Source: Candidatus Krumholzibacteriota bacterium
GTDB taxonomy: Bacteria; Krumholzibacteriota; Krumholzibacteriia; LZORAL124-64-63
Direction: 5' to 3'
Assembly: GCA_022711765.1 (NCBI GenBank)
Contig: JAKLEB010000002.1
Coordinates: forward strand, 1,246,620 to 1,310,619
Length of the DNA: 64,000 nt
Part shown: in pieces, positions 17,622-27,670 of the stretch
Position numbering within the stretch: the stretch's first letter is position 1
Layout: each line of letters begins with the position of its first letter
Notes under the pieces: model-generated
The model's database searches: none
The model's input: only the letters and a program-made list of their open reading frames with translations
Told to the model about the DNA's origin: nothing
Translations under genes and position numbers: made by a program

Positions 17622-17654
17622 CCGGGACCCGCCGGGTCCCGGCTCGCTTTTTTT
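17622..17654 (+). terminator. intrinsic terminator after the triple-FKBP gene
   Basis: A 9-bp GC stem, CCGGGACCC/GGGTCCCGG (17622-17630 with 17634-17642), is followed by CTCGC and seven T residues (17648-17654). This is the clearest rho-independent terminator in the window and separates the FKBP gene from hppA. Confidence 0.85.
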
Positions 17655-17849
17655 CGAGTTTCGGTCTGGCCGAAGCGCCGAATTCTGCTAATCCTTGTTC
17701 GCCGTGGCGTGAGGCCGTACGCGGCGCGGCAGCAGCGCGCGGGGCGTCGAGACCCCGACGCGGCGCAGCTGGCCGCGCGCTTACGGCCGCGTTCGTGGCG
17801 GCTTGCGGCGGCGCGGAACGGTTCCCGTCCGATCAAGGAGCTCCGACTC

Positions 17850-19862
<2,013 letters not shown>

Positions 19863-19893
19863 AGCGAGGCGAGCGCGTCGCGTACCGACCCGT

Positions 19894-19918
19894 CCGGCCT
19901 CGCGCGGGGCGAGGCCGG
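19894..19918 (+). terminator. hairpin downstream of hppA
   Basis: A perfect 10-bp stem CCGGCCTCGC/GCGAGGCCGG (19894-19903 with 19909-19918) and five-base loop lie 32 bases after the hppA stop. No T-run follows, so termination is plausible but not assured. Confidence 0.45.
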
Positions 19919-20334
19919 CGACGGCTCCACTGAAATCGGAACTGCGAACCGGAACGGGGACGGCGGATCCGGACGATGATTCCCCTCGCGACCAGCCGCC
20001 GGCAGCCGGGTTCGGGAGCGCGTTCGAATGGTGTATTTGATTAATTTACATACTAGTTAACAAAATGAACCAGACCGATCCGCTCAAGGCCCGAGCCCTT
20101 CAGGACATTAAAAAGATTTCTGTATAATTTCGGCCTAGAAGCGTGCTTTGATTTGTGCTATCGTGACTATGGTTACGAGGGGAACCGGGATCATAGCAGA
20201 CCCGCCCTGCTCCCGGTCAGATGCGACACAGAGATGCGCTGCACCGTCCCCACCTCACCGCGCCTGGGCCACGGTGGCCCGGAAATCCCAAGGCCGTCCT
20301 CCCGCGAGGAGGACCAGAGGAAGGGAACCTCACC
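19919..20334. other. long non-coding leader/intergenic region with an AT-rich island
   Basis: I see no credible gene here. Bases 20030-20130 are strikingly AT-rich for this genome and contain a perfect TATAAT (20123-20128). The following 200 bases up to the ATG at 20335 are a GC-rich leader with a 7-bp hairpin (GTCCTCC/GGAGGAC, 20296-20302 with 20308-20314) about 20 bases before the start codon. No tRNA or known riboswitch pattern was recognised. Confidence 0.6.
20099..20128 (+). promoter_or_regulatory. candidate sigma-70 promoter for the first secreted paralog
   Basis: The -10 is a perfect TATAAT (20123-20128). The -35 is poor (TTCAGG, 20099-20104, 18-base spacer), but an A/T-rich tract upstream could serve as an UP element. 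Transcription from here gives a leader of about 200 bases. Confidence 0.45.
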
Positions 20335-21345
20335 ATGCGGAAACTGCTAGTGTTCGCCCTGATGCTGACCCTGGTCGGCACGGCGATGGCCATCGATCTC
20401 GGCACCGAGAAGCCGGCCAAGCCTGCGATCAATTATCCCGAGAACGTTCCGAATCCGCTGCTCCAGGGCGGCGACACCATCCTCAGCGCCGTGCCGGCCG
20501 TGATCGGCAACGCCATCAACGGCACGACCTCCGGCTACGTCAACGACTACGATGAGGTCTGCCCCTACACCGGCTCGACCGCTCCGGACGTCGTGTACGT
20601 GATCACCCCGGCTTACAACATGGACGTCGTGGTCGACCTCGGCGGCTCGTCCTATGACACCAAGACCTACATCTACGATCAGGACCTGAACCTGGTCGGC
20701 TGCAACGACGACTTCTACAGCGACTGGACCTCGCGCCTCATGGTTCCCGTGGTGGCTGGTGTCCAGTACTACGTCATCATCGACGGGTACGGCTCTTCGA
20801 GTGGCGTCTACACCGGGTATATCCAGGAGTACTTCCCCTGCGATCTCATCTGCCCGGCCGGCGCTCAGATCGAGGGCGAGCCCGCGCTCGTCGACGGCTA
20901 CGTCGACAACTACAACGGCGGCTGCAACACGTCGCCTGCTTTCCCGTTCCAGACCATCGACAACCCGCAGTTCTGCGGCAAGACCGGCTACTACATGAGC
21001 GCCAGCGGTGCCTCCTCGCGTGACACCGACTGGTTCTACATCGAGATCCCCGATGGCGGCGTGCTCGAGGTGACCGGCGACGCCGAAGAGAATCTGTACA
21101 TGTTCGAGCTCGGTCCCCAGAATTGCGGCTCGGTCGCCGTGATCCAGAGCCTCATCGTCGGCCCGTGCGCTCCTGGGACGCTGACGATCCTGGGCACCGC
21201 TGGCTCGATCGCCTGGTACTGGGCTGGCCCGACCCACTTCTGGGAAGGCGACACGTACGAGTACGAGTACATCCTCGTGTCGAACATCGGCCCGATCGCA
21301 GTCGAGAACCACAGCTGGACCGGCGTCAAGAGCCTGTTCAACTAG
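20335..21345 (+). CDS. secreted protein, PPC-like domain plus Cys-rich domain, paralog 1
   Basis: 336 residues from ATG 20335 with AGGAAGGGAA upstream. A textbook signal peptide (MRKLLVFALMLTLVGTAMA) is cut near residue 19. Residues about 60-180 resemble a bacterial pre-peptidase C-terminal (PPC) beta-sandwich: DYDEVCPYTGS, SYDTKTYIYDQDLNLVGCND, then VVAGVQYYVIIDGYG. Residues 185-310 form a second domain with spaced cysteines (CDLICPAG, GGCNTS, FCGKTGYY) and SSRDTDWFYIEI. The chain ends in ENHSWTGVKSLFN, a tail shared with the paralog at 22838. No catalytic motif is visible, so a structural, adhesive or binding role is likeliest. Codon use is less GC-biased than in its neighbours. Confidence 0.8.
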   Translation: MRKLLVFALMLTLVGTAMAIDLGTEKPAKPAINYPENVPNPLLQGGDTILSAVPAVIGNAINGTTSGYVNDYDEVCPYTGSTAPDVVYVITPAYNMDVVVDLGGSSYDTKTYIYDQDLNLVGCNDDFYSDWTSRLMVPVVAGVQYYVIIDGYGSSSGVYTGYIQEYFPCDLICPAGAQIEGEPALVDGYVDNYNGGCNTSPAFPFQTIDNPQFCGKTGYYMSASGASSRDTDWFYIEIPDGGVLEVTGDAEENLYMFELGPQNCGSVAVIQSLIVGPCAPGTLTILGTAGSIAWYWAGPTHFWEGDTYEYEYILVSNIGPIAVENHSWTGVKSLFN

Positions 21346-21376
21346 TCCTCGCTTGACCTTGGCGGGTTAGGGTCCC

Positions 21377-21406
21377 AAGAGGCCGGGGAGCGATCCCCGG
21401 CCTCTT
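21377..21406 (+). terminator. strong GNRA-looped hairpin after the first secreted paralog
   Basis: A perfect 13-bp stem (21377-21389 with 21394-21406) closed by a GCGA tetraloop lies 32 bases after the stop codon at 21345 and before the convergent aminotransferase gene. There is no T-run; the exceptional stability suggests a terminator or an mRNA 3'-end stabiliser. Confidence 0.65.
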
Positions 21407-21435
21407 CGCGTTCGGTGAGCATGCGGGTGGGCCGA

Positions 21436-22545
21436 TCAGGCCTCCGGCGGCCGCGCGACCCCGCGCACCGTGTCGGCCACGAAGTCGATCTGGTCCGCGG
21501 TCAGGTCGCCGTGCATGGGCAGGCTCAGGATCTCGTCCTGGAACCTGAAGGCGTGCGGGAAATCCGCGGGTGCATGCCCAAGGCGCTCGAACGCGGCCAG
21601 GTACGGCAGCGCCTTCTGGTAGTGGATGCCCGTGGGCACGCCGGCGGCCTGCAGGTGCTTGCGCACCGCGTCGCGGTTCGCGACGCGGATGACGTACAGG
21701 TGGAAGACGTGACGCGCCTCCGGGTGCACTGCGGGGGGCACACAGACTCCGGCGAGCGCCTCCGTGTAGCGGGCCGCCGCCGCGATGCGCGCCGCGGTCC
21801 AGGCTTCGAGGTGGCGGAGCTTGACCGAGAGCACGGCGGCCTGGAAGCCGTCGAGCCGGCTGTTCACGCCTTCGCGGCTGTGCACCAGCGTGTCGTGGCG
21901 GCCGTGGTTGGCGAAGCTACGGATGAACTCGGCGAGCGCCGAGTCGTCGGTCACGACGCCGCCGGCGTCGCCGTAGGCCCCCAGGTTCTTGCCGGGATAG
22001 AAGCTGAAGCACGCGCAGCGGCCGAAGGTCCCCGCGCGCTTGCCGCGCCACAGGGCGCCGTGGGCCTGGGCCGCGTCCTCGATCACGATGAGGTCGTGCG
22101 CGGCCGCGATCTCCAGGATTCGGTCCATGGCGCAGGGCTGGCCGTACAGGTGCACCGGCACGATCGCCCGGGTCCGCGGGGTGATCGCGGCCTCGATCCC
22201 GGCGGGATCGAGGTTGTAGTAGAGCGGGTCGTTGTCGACGAACACGACCTCGGCGCCCGTCGCCGTGATGCCCTCGGCCGTGGCGATGAACGTGTTCGCC
22301 GCCGTGATGACCTCGTCGCCCGGGCCGAGGCCGAGACCCTTCATGGCGGTGTAGAGGGCGTCCGTCCCGTTGGCGACGCCGACGCAGTGCTCGCGGCCCA
22401 GGTAGGCGGCGAACTCCTGCTCGAATCGCGCGGCGTACTTGCCGCCGATGAAGGCGCAATCGGCGATGACCTCGGCCAGGGCCTGGTCGATCTCCGGTTT
22501 GATACTCGCGTACTGGGCTTTGAGGTCGACGAAGGCGACGCGCAT
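21436..22545 (-). CDS. DegT/DnrJ/EryC1-family nucleotide-sugar aminotransferase
   Basis: A 369-residue PLP enzyme that transfers an amino group, usually from glutamate, to a keto-sugar nucleotide. ATG 22545 has GAGGT nine bases upstream. Family features: FVDLKAQYASIKPEID at the N-terminus, GVANGTDAL (57-65), IEDAAQAHGA with the PLP-contacting Asp157, and SFYPGKNLGAYGDAGG with the Schiff-base Lys186. The HYQKALPYLAAF and PMHGDLT stretches near the C-terminus are also typical. The opening resembles WbpE/WlbC-type enzymes that make 3-amino uronates for O-antigen, which fits the polysaccharide genes about 5 kb upstream, but no sugar oxidase or acetyltransferase is adjacent. Confidence 0.93.
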   Translation of the reverse strand: MRVAFVDLKAQYASIKPEIDQALAEVIADCAFIGGKYAARFEQEFAAYLGREHCVGVANGTDALYTAMKGLGLGPGDEVITAANTFIATAEGITATGAEVVFVDNDPLYYNLDPAGIEAAITPRTRAIVPVHLYGQPCAMDRILEIAAAHDLIVIEDAAQAHGALWRGKRAGTFGRCACFSFYPGKNLGAYGDAGGVVTDDSALAEFIRSFANHGRHDTLVHSREGVNSRLDGFQAAVLSVKLRHLEAWTAARIAAAARYTEALAGVCVPPAVHPEARHVFHLYVIRVANRDAVRKHLQAAGVPTGIHYQKALPYLAAFERLGHAPADFPHAFRFQDEILSLPMHGDLTADQIDFVADTVRGVARPPEA

Positions 22546-22657
22546 GGACGGTACCTCGCAAGCGGGTTGATCCGGCAGCGGAACAGCAAAAGATCGCATC
22601 AGGTATCGACCGCGTCCAGGCGCAGTTGAGGCTGGCGATCGTTCGAATGGTTCGTGG

Positions 22658-22663
22658 TATAAT
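22658..22663 (+). promoter_or_regulatory. candidate -10 element for the second secreted paralog
   Basis: A perfect TATAAT stands out in GC-rich sequence 175 bases before the ATG at 22838. No good -35 is visible at 16-18 bases. The arrangement (isolated TATAAT, then a long GC-rich leader) mirrors that of the paralog at 20335. The leader contains an 11-base direct repeat, GATCGCCGTCG, at 22767-22777 and 22780-22790. Confidence 0.4.
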
Positions 22664-22837
22664 GATAACGGCTGTTCGGGCGCCGTGGTCCGCTTGCCGC
22701 CGCCGCGCGAACGCGCGCGGGCGCCTGACCTGGCGACCGCTTCGACGTGATGGCGGCGCCGGCGGCGATCGCCGTCGAGGATCGCCGTCGGCGCGCTGTG
22801 AATTCCTGTTCGCTCGAGCCCCCGAGGAGGTCTGATC

Positions 22838-23863
22838 ATGCGTCTTGCTCTCGCGATCGCGCTCTGCGCCGGACTGATCCTGCCCGCGTCCGCCCTTGAT
22901 CCCGGCAACCAGGCGCCGTCCAAGCCGACCGTTCCGTTCGCGCCGCCGCCCGCGGGCGACGTGCCGCGGCAAGGCGGCGACACCATCGCCACTGCGGTCG
23001 CGATCACCGTGCCTGCCTCCCTGACCGGTACGACCGCTCCGTACATCGACGATTACGACGAGGTGTGCCCGTACATCGGCTCCGACGCCCATGACGTGGT
23101 CTACAGCGTGACCCCGCCGGCCGACGTCGCCATCGACCTCGACCTCTACGGCTCCGCCTACGACACCAAGATCTACGTCTACGACGCCGGCCTGAACCTG
23201 CTCGGCTGCAATGACGATTACTACGAGGACTTCACGTCGCGCCTCGAGAACGTCGCGCTCGCCGCGGGTGAGATCCACTACGTCGTGGTCGACGGCTACG
23301 CCGGCCAATGGGGCGACTACGTCCTCAACGTCACCGAGTTCGTGCCCTGCGAGCTGGACTGTCCCGCCGGCGCCGTGCTCGAGGGCGAACCGCCGCTCTT
23401 CGACGGGTACGAGGACCTGTACAATTCCGGCTGCGGCGGCGCGAGCGGCACGCCGATGCAGGCGATCACCCAGCCGCTGTTCTGCGGCCGCGCCGGCTGG
23501 TACCTCGGGTCCGGCGGCGTGCCGTATCGGGACACCGACTGGTTCGTGCTCGTCCTGCCCCCCTCCGGCGTGCTCGAGATCACCGGCGACGCCGAGTGGG
23601 CGAGCCAGATGATGGAGCTGGGGCCGCAGGACTGCGCCTCCGTCGATATCCTGCAATACCTGGCCATCGGACCGTGCGCCGAGGCGACCATGACGCTCAC
23701 CGGCACGGCCGGCGCCACCGTGTGGTTCTGGGTCGGCTCGGCGACCTTCGAGGCGCCGCCGGGCTTCGTCGGCCACGAGTACGACTACGTCCTGCAGCTC
23801 ACGTTCGATCCGGTGGCGGTCGAGCATCGCAGCTGGACGGAGGTGAAGGGGCTGTTCGACTGA
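22838..23863 (+). CDS. secreted protein, PPC-like domain plus Cys-rich domain, paralog 2
   Basis: 341 residues from ATG 22838, with GAGGAGG eight bases upstream. The signal peptide ends at about residue 20 (LPASA). The architecture is that of the protein at 20335: a PPC-like sandwich (YDEVCPYIGSDAHDVVYSV, YDTKIYVYDAGLNLLGCNDD, VVVDGYAG), then the Cys-containing domain (CELDCPAG, NSGCGG, FCGRAGWYL, YRDTDWFVLVLP, VLEITGDAEW) and the tail EHRSWTEVKGLFD. Homology to paralog 1 runs along the whole length by eye, so this is a duplication with a sugar aminotransferase gene left in between on the opposite strand. Function unknown; extracellular or cell-surface location expected. Confidence 0.8.
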   Translation: MRLALAIALCAGLILPASALDPGNQAPSKPTVPFAPPPAGDVPRQGGDTIATAVAITVPASLTGTTAPYIDDYDEVCPYIGSDAHDVVYSVTPPADVAIDLDLYGSAYDTKIYVYDAGLNLLGCNDDYYEDFTSRLENVALAAGEIHYVVVDGYAGQWGDYVLNVTEFVPCELDCPAGAVLEGEPPLFDGYEDLYNSGCGGASGTPMQAITQPLFCGRAGWYLGSGGVPYRDTDWFVLVLPPSGVLEITGDAEWASQMMELGPQDCASVDILQYLAIGPCAEATMTLTGTAGATVWFWVGSATFEAPPGFVGHEYDYVLQLTFDPVAVEHRSWTEVKGLFD

Positions 23864-23942
23864 GCGGCCGGTCCGGTGCGATGCCCGTCAGCCCGCGGCC
23901 CGGCTCGCCGCTCAACCCGGTGCCCGCTGCGGCCCTCGTCGT

Positions 23943-24851
23943 TCACCACCGCACCGTGACCTCGTCCGCCGTGATCTCGAGCACCTGCACCGGGCCGCCG
24001 TAGTGCGCGGCGGCCCCGGTGTCCAGGCACCACACGCGCGCGTCGCAGGCCGGCGTGATGCCGGCGGCCTGGATCGTGTGGCCGACGAACAGGCGGTCGC
24101 AGTCGAGGGCGGCGAGCACCGTCGCGAGCGCGGCGCAGTCGCTCGAGTCGGGTGCGTCGGAGTACTGCCTGGCCCAGACCGGATTGTCCTTCAGGGAGAG
24201 AATGGCCGGAGCGGGGCCGTCGCCGCGCAGCCAGGCGCGGGTCTCGCGGTTCAGTCGCTCGAGACCGTAGGCGACGTGCTCGGGCAGGATACCGCCGTGG
24301 ACGAAGAGGTCGCGGCCGATGATGACGGCCACATTGCGGCCCGCCAGGCGCCTGGCGTAGTGCCCACCCGGACGGAACGCGGCCGCGCGCGCGCGTTGCT
24401 CGGCCGGCAGGCGAGCCAGCGCCGTATCGGAGGGGTCGACCACGATCCCGGCGTCCGCGAAATCGGACCAACCCGACGCGCTCACGTATCGGAAGTCGCC
24501 GACCACGTTCAGGAGCTCGTGGTTGCCGAGCAGCGCGTGCACGGCGCCCCCCTGCGCGGCGGCCTCGACCGCGAGCCGGTCGAGCAGGTCGAGGATGGCC
24601 TGCTCGTGGTCGCCGCGGTCCAGCACGTCGCCGGTCTGGACGACGACCAGATCGCCGCCGATCCAGCAGTCCCGATCGTCGACGGCCCCGGCCAGGCGCA
24701 GCGCCCGGCGAGCCGCCGCGAGATCGCCGTGCCAGTCGCCCATCGCCACCACGCGGGGCGTAGCCGGCAGGCGGGTCGGCGGCTCGCCGTCGGCGCCGCA
24801 CGAAGTCGCGACAGACAACAGGATCACGAGTGCGGCGGACAGGCGAAGCAA
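23943..24851 (-). CDS. calcineurin-like metallophosphoesterase lipoprotein, SLP-type
   Basis: 302 residues. TTG 24851 is chosen because GGAGG lies seven bases upstream and it yields a compact signal peptide with lipobox-like VATSC, so the enzyme is probably outside the inner membrane. All dimetal phosphatase motifs are present: GDWHGD, GDVLDRGD, LLGNHELL and VGHT. The block GNHELLNVVGDFRYVS matches Shewanella-like protein phosphatases (SLPs), a bacterial family with plant and protist relatives known for Ser/Thr or Tyr phosphatase activity. The substrate here is unknown. It is divergent from the YjbQ-like gene. Confidence 0.88.
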   Translation of the reverse strand: MLRLSAALVILLSVATSCGADGEPPTRLPATPRVVAMGDWHGDLAAARRALRLAGAVDDRDCWIGGDLVVVQTGDVLDRGDHEQAILDLLDRLAVEAAAQGGAVHALLGNHELLNVVGDFRYVSASGWSDFADAGIVVDPSDTALARLPAEQRARAAAFRPGGHYARRLAGRNVAVIIGRDLFVHGGILPEHVAYGLERLNRETRAWLRGDGPAPAILSLKDNPVWARQYSDAPDSSDCAALATVLAALDCDRLFVGHTIQAAGITPACDARVWCLDTGAAAHYGGPVQVLEITADEVTVRW

Positions 24852-25002
24852 GGAGTGACCTCCGGTCGGCGTCGCGGCTATGATCGGCGCCCGGACCGGC
24901 GGGGGCCAGCGCCACGATCGCGGGTCGGCCGATGGCTGCGGCCGTTCCCGCGCTTGCGGTCTAGGCGCGACGATCCACTCCATCTTACCGAGGGCGACAG
25001 CG

Positions 25003-25440
25003 ATGTTCCACGGCGAATACGTCACGCGTCACACGCGCGGCTTCAGCGATGTCCACGACCTCACCAACGACATCCAGGCAATCGTCGAGCGCGCCGGGGT
25101 GGGCGAGGGCTCGGTCACCGTCTTCGCGGTCGGCTCGACCGCGTCGATCACGACCCTCGAATTCGAGCCAGCCCTGGTGCGGGACCTGGCCGAGGCGCTC
25201 GAGCAGCTCTGGCCGCGGACGATGCGATCGCACCACAGCCAGACCTGGGGCGACGACAACGGGTTCAGCCACCTGCGGGCGTCGATCCTGGGGCCGAGCG
25301 TCGTCGTCCCGGTGCACGGCGGCGAGATCGTCCTGGGCACCTGGCAGCAGATCGTGCTGGTCGACCACGACAACCGGCCGCGCGAGCGGCGGATCTTCGT
25401 GCAGGTCGCCGGGGACGCGCAGACCCCGGGCGCGGTCTAG
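25003..25440 (+). CDS. YjbQ/UPF0047-family protein, divergent copy
   Basis: 145 residues from ATG 25003. It matches the small trimeric YjbQ family (some members have thiamine-phosphate synthase activity in vitro) in its core: VTVFAVGSTASITTLEFEP, GFSHLRASILGPSVVVPV and GEIVLGTWQQIVLVDHD. Compared with the second copy in this window (57053) the usual HTTAAVTVNE motif is replaced by STASITTLEFE, so active-site chemistry may differ. Its TAG stop overlaps the TAG of the convergent ttcA-like gene in the palindrome CTAG. Confidence 0.82.
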   Translation: MFHGEYVTRHTRGFSDVHDLTNDIQAIVERAGVGEGSVTVFAVGSTASITTLEFEPALVRDLAEALEQLWPRTMRSHHSQTWGDDNGFSHLRASILGPSVVVPVHGGEIVLGTWQQIVLVDHDNRPRERRIFVQVAGDAQTPGAV

Positions 25441-26171
25441 CGAGCCCCGCGACCTGCCCGCTGCAGGTGTCGCTTGGCGGCGAGGGCGTCCCGCCCCAGC
25501 GCATCGAGCACGGCCTTCATCCGCTCGCGCGACGAGGACGGCGGCTGCGGCCTCCCGTCAGAGCAGGCGCACGGCGCGATCGCGGCGCCGAGGAGGCGCC
25601 CGATCGCGGCGAGCTCCTTCTCGGCTGCCAGGATCAGCGGGCGCACCACGACGACCTTCCCGTCGAAGTAGGAGCGAACCGGCGCGAGGCCCTCGACCCG
25701 GCCCCGGTACAGCAGGTTCATGAGCACCGTGGCGGCGTCGTCGTCCAGGTGGTGGCCGAGGGCGACCTTCGTCCAGCCTCCGGCGACGGCGAGACGCAGG
25801 AGCGCCTCGCGCCGCAGGCGGCTGCAGCGGAAGCAGGGGTGGGTGACCCGGCCGTCCGGACCCGGCCCGGCCGCGTCCGGCGCGAACGAGGTGAAGTGGA
25901 TGGGCACGTTCGCCGCGGCGGCCATCGCCGCGAGCGCCTCGCGCCGGCAGGGTCTGCCCTCGATCTCGACGTGGACGGCGCCGATCTCGATCGGCGTCCC
26001 CGTCGCGCGCGCCCAGGCCGGCAGCGCGTGGAGGAGGGCCAGGCTGTCCTTGCCGCCGGAGAAGGCGACGAGCACCCGGTCGCCGGCCGTGAACAGCCCG
26101 AACTCCCGTTGCGCCCGGGCGATTCTCCGGGCCACCCAGTGGATCTTGACCTCGAGTGCGGAGGCGCGCAT
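25437..26171 (-). CDS. TtcA-like PP-loop ATPase (tRNA 2-thiocytidine synthase family)
   Basis: 244 residues from ATG 26171 (ribosome site weak). The PP-loop is FSGGKDSLALL with SGGKDS at 38-43. CFRC (Cys113, Cys116) followed by SRLRRE, and a later CAC (Cys201/203), match the three-Cys iron-sulfur arrangement of TtcA. GHHLDDDAATVLMNLLYRG is also family-typical. TtcA adenylates and thiolates C32 of certain tRNAs using a [4Fe-4S] cluster. Other TtcA/TtuA-like enzymes thiolating U54 remain possible. Confidence 0.88.
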   Translation of the reverse strand: MRASALEVKIHWVARRIARAQREFGLFTAGDRVLVAFSGGKDSLALLHALPAWARATGTPIEIGAVHVEIEGRPCRREALAAMAAAANVPIHFTSFAPDAAGPGPDGRVTHPCFRCSRLRREALLRLAVAGGWTKVALGHHLDDDAATVLMNLLYRGRVEGLAPVRSYFDGKVVVVRPLILAAEKELAAIGRLLGAAIAPCACSDGRPQPPSSSRERMKAVLDALGRDALAAKRHLQRAGRGAR

Positions 26172-26362
26172 GCCGTTGAATCTGTCGCATCGACGGCACC
26201 GCCGCAAGGTGCCGGTCGATCGGCCCCGCGTCGCGATCTCCCCGCTTCCCCGCGGCGTGCGCGAGGCGCAGCCGACCCACCTCCGGCTTGCCAGGGCGCC
26301 GTCCGATGACCAGTTTACATCCCGACCCAGCCCCGGCAGATCGACGACCAAAGGAGCCCTGG

Positions 26363-27670
26363 ATGGATCCCCAGCTGTCGGCCCACTTCGCCTCCCGCAA
26401 GCCCAGCGTGATTCGCGCCGCGCAGTTCGAATTCGCCAAGCGCAAGGATCCGATCGAGGCGATCAACGTGGCGATCGGCGACGTCTCCCTGCCGATGCAT
26501 CCGGCGATGATCGAACGCCTGCGCAAGGTGGGGCATCCGGGTAGCCCGTTCGCCGACGGCGTCGTGCGGTACACCACCACGCTCGGCCTCAAGGAGACGA
26601 TCCAGGCGTTCCTCAACATCATCGCCGCCAGCGGATTCGACACGTCGTTCCTGCACGCCCAGATCACCGATGGGGGCAGCCAGGCCATGGAGCTGGTGGT
26701 CGTGGGCTGCTGCGGCGCGGCGGGCTCCGGCGAGAGGCCGCTGTTGATGATCGACGCGGCCTACCCCAACTACAAGAGCTTCGCCGAGCGCCTCGGCCGT
26801 CGTACGGTCTCGATCACGCGCCGGCTCGGCGACGACGGCCAGTTCACGCTGCCCGACCTCGCGGAGATCGAGCAGGTCATCGCCGCGAACCGGCCCGGCG
26901 CCATGGTCGTCATCCCGTACGACAACCCGACGGGACAGCTCTACAGCCAGGCGCAGCTCGCGGACCTGGCGCGGCTCTGCGTGAAATACGGCCTGTGGCT
27001 GATCAGTGACGAGGCCTACCGCGAGCTCTACTACAAGGGCGACCGCGCCGTCAGCGTTTGGGGGATCTCCGAGGCCGACGTGCCCGGGATCACCGGCCGG
27101 CGCATCAGCATCGAGACCACGAGCAAGGTCTGGAACGGCTGCGGCCTGCGGGTCGGCGCGCTGATCACCGACAACGCCGAGTTCCACTCGCGCGCCACGT
27201 ACGAGAACACCGCGTCCCTGTGCACGAACCACATCGGCCAGTGGATCTTCGGCTCCATCGCGCAGGAGAGCCACGACGCCCTGCGGACCTGGTTCGCCCG
27301 GCAGCGCGACTACTATCGCGCCATGCTGAACGACTTCACCGAGAGTACGCGCCGGCGGCTGCCGGGCGTCGTCGTCTCGAGCCCCGACGCGAGCATCTAC
27401 TCGGTGGTCGACGTGCGCGATATCACCGGCCCCGAGTTCGACGCGCTGCAGTTCGTGTACTACTGCGCGCGCGAGGGGCGCTGCGAGGTGGGCGGCCGCA
27501 GCCTCACCCTGCTGACCGCGCCCATGGGCGGTTTCTACAGCCTGCCCGCGGGCGTGCCCAACCCGGGGCGCACCCAGATGCGCGTGGCCTACGTCGAGTC
27601 GCCGCAGAACATGCGGCTCGTGCCGCCGCTGCTCGCCGCGCTACTCGCCCAGTACGCGGGGCGCAGCTAG
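26363..27670 (+). CDS. class I/II PLP-dependent aminotransferase
   Basis: 435 residues from ATG 26363, with AAAGGAG seven bases upstream. It is a fold-type I enzyme: TDGGSQAMEL phosphate-binding loop (102-111), PYDNPTGQLYS (Asn188), SDEAYRELYY (Asp216, Tyr219) and the Schiff-base Lys255 in ETTSKVWNGCGLRVGA. It is aspartate/alanine-aminotransferase-like, but longer than AspC (about 400), with a distinctive CysCys near 116-117. The substrate is not clear. Its last 30 bases overlap the end of the convergent RND pump gene. Confidence 0.88.
   Translation: MDPQLSAHFASRKPSVIRAAQFEFAKRKDPIEAINVAIGDVSLPMHPAMIERLRKVGHPGSPFADGVVRYTTTLGLKETIQAFLNIIAASGFDTSFLHAQITDGGSQAMELVVVGCCGAAGSGERPLLMIDAAYPNYKSFAERLGRRTVSITRRLGDDGQFTLPDLAEIEQVIAANRPGAMVVIPYDNPTGQLYSQAQLADLARLCVKYGLWLISDEAYRELYYKGDRAVSVWGISEADVPGITGRRISIETTSKVWNGCGLRVGALITDNAEFHSRATYENTASLCTNHIGQWIFGSIAQESHDALRTWFARQRDYYRAMLNDFTESTRRRLPGVVVSSPDASIYSVVDVRDITGPEFDALQFVYYCAREGRCEVGGRSLTLLTAPMGGFYSLPAGVPNPGRTQMRVAYVESPQNMRLVPPLLAALLAQYAGRS

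Noticed and set aside
20037..20065. A second promoter in the AT-rich island (TTGATT ... ACAAAA)
   Set aside because: The -10 candidate is poor; the downstream TATAAT is a better site.
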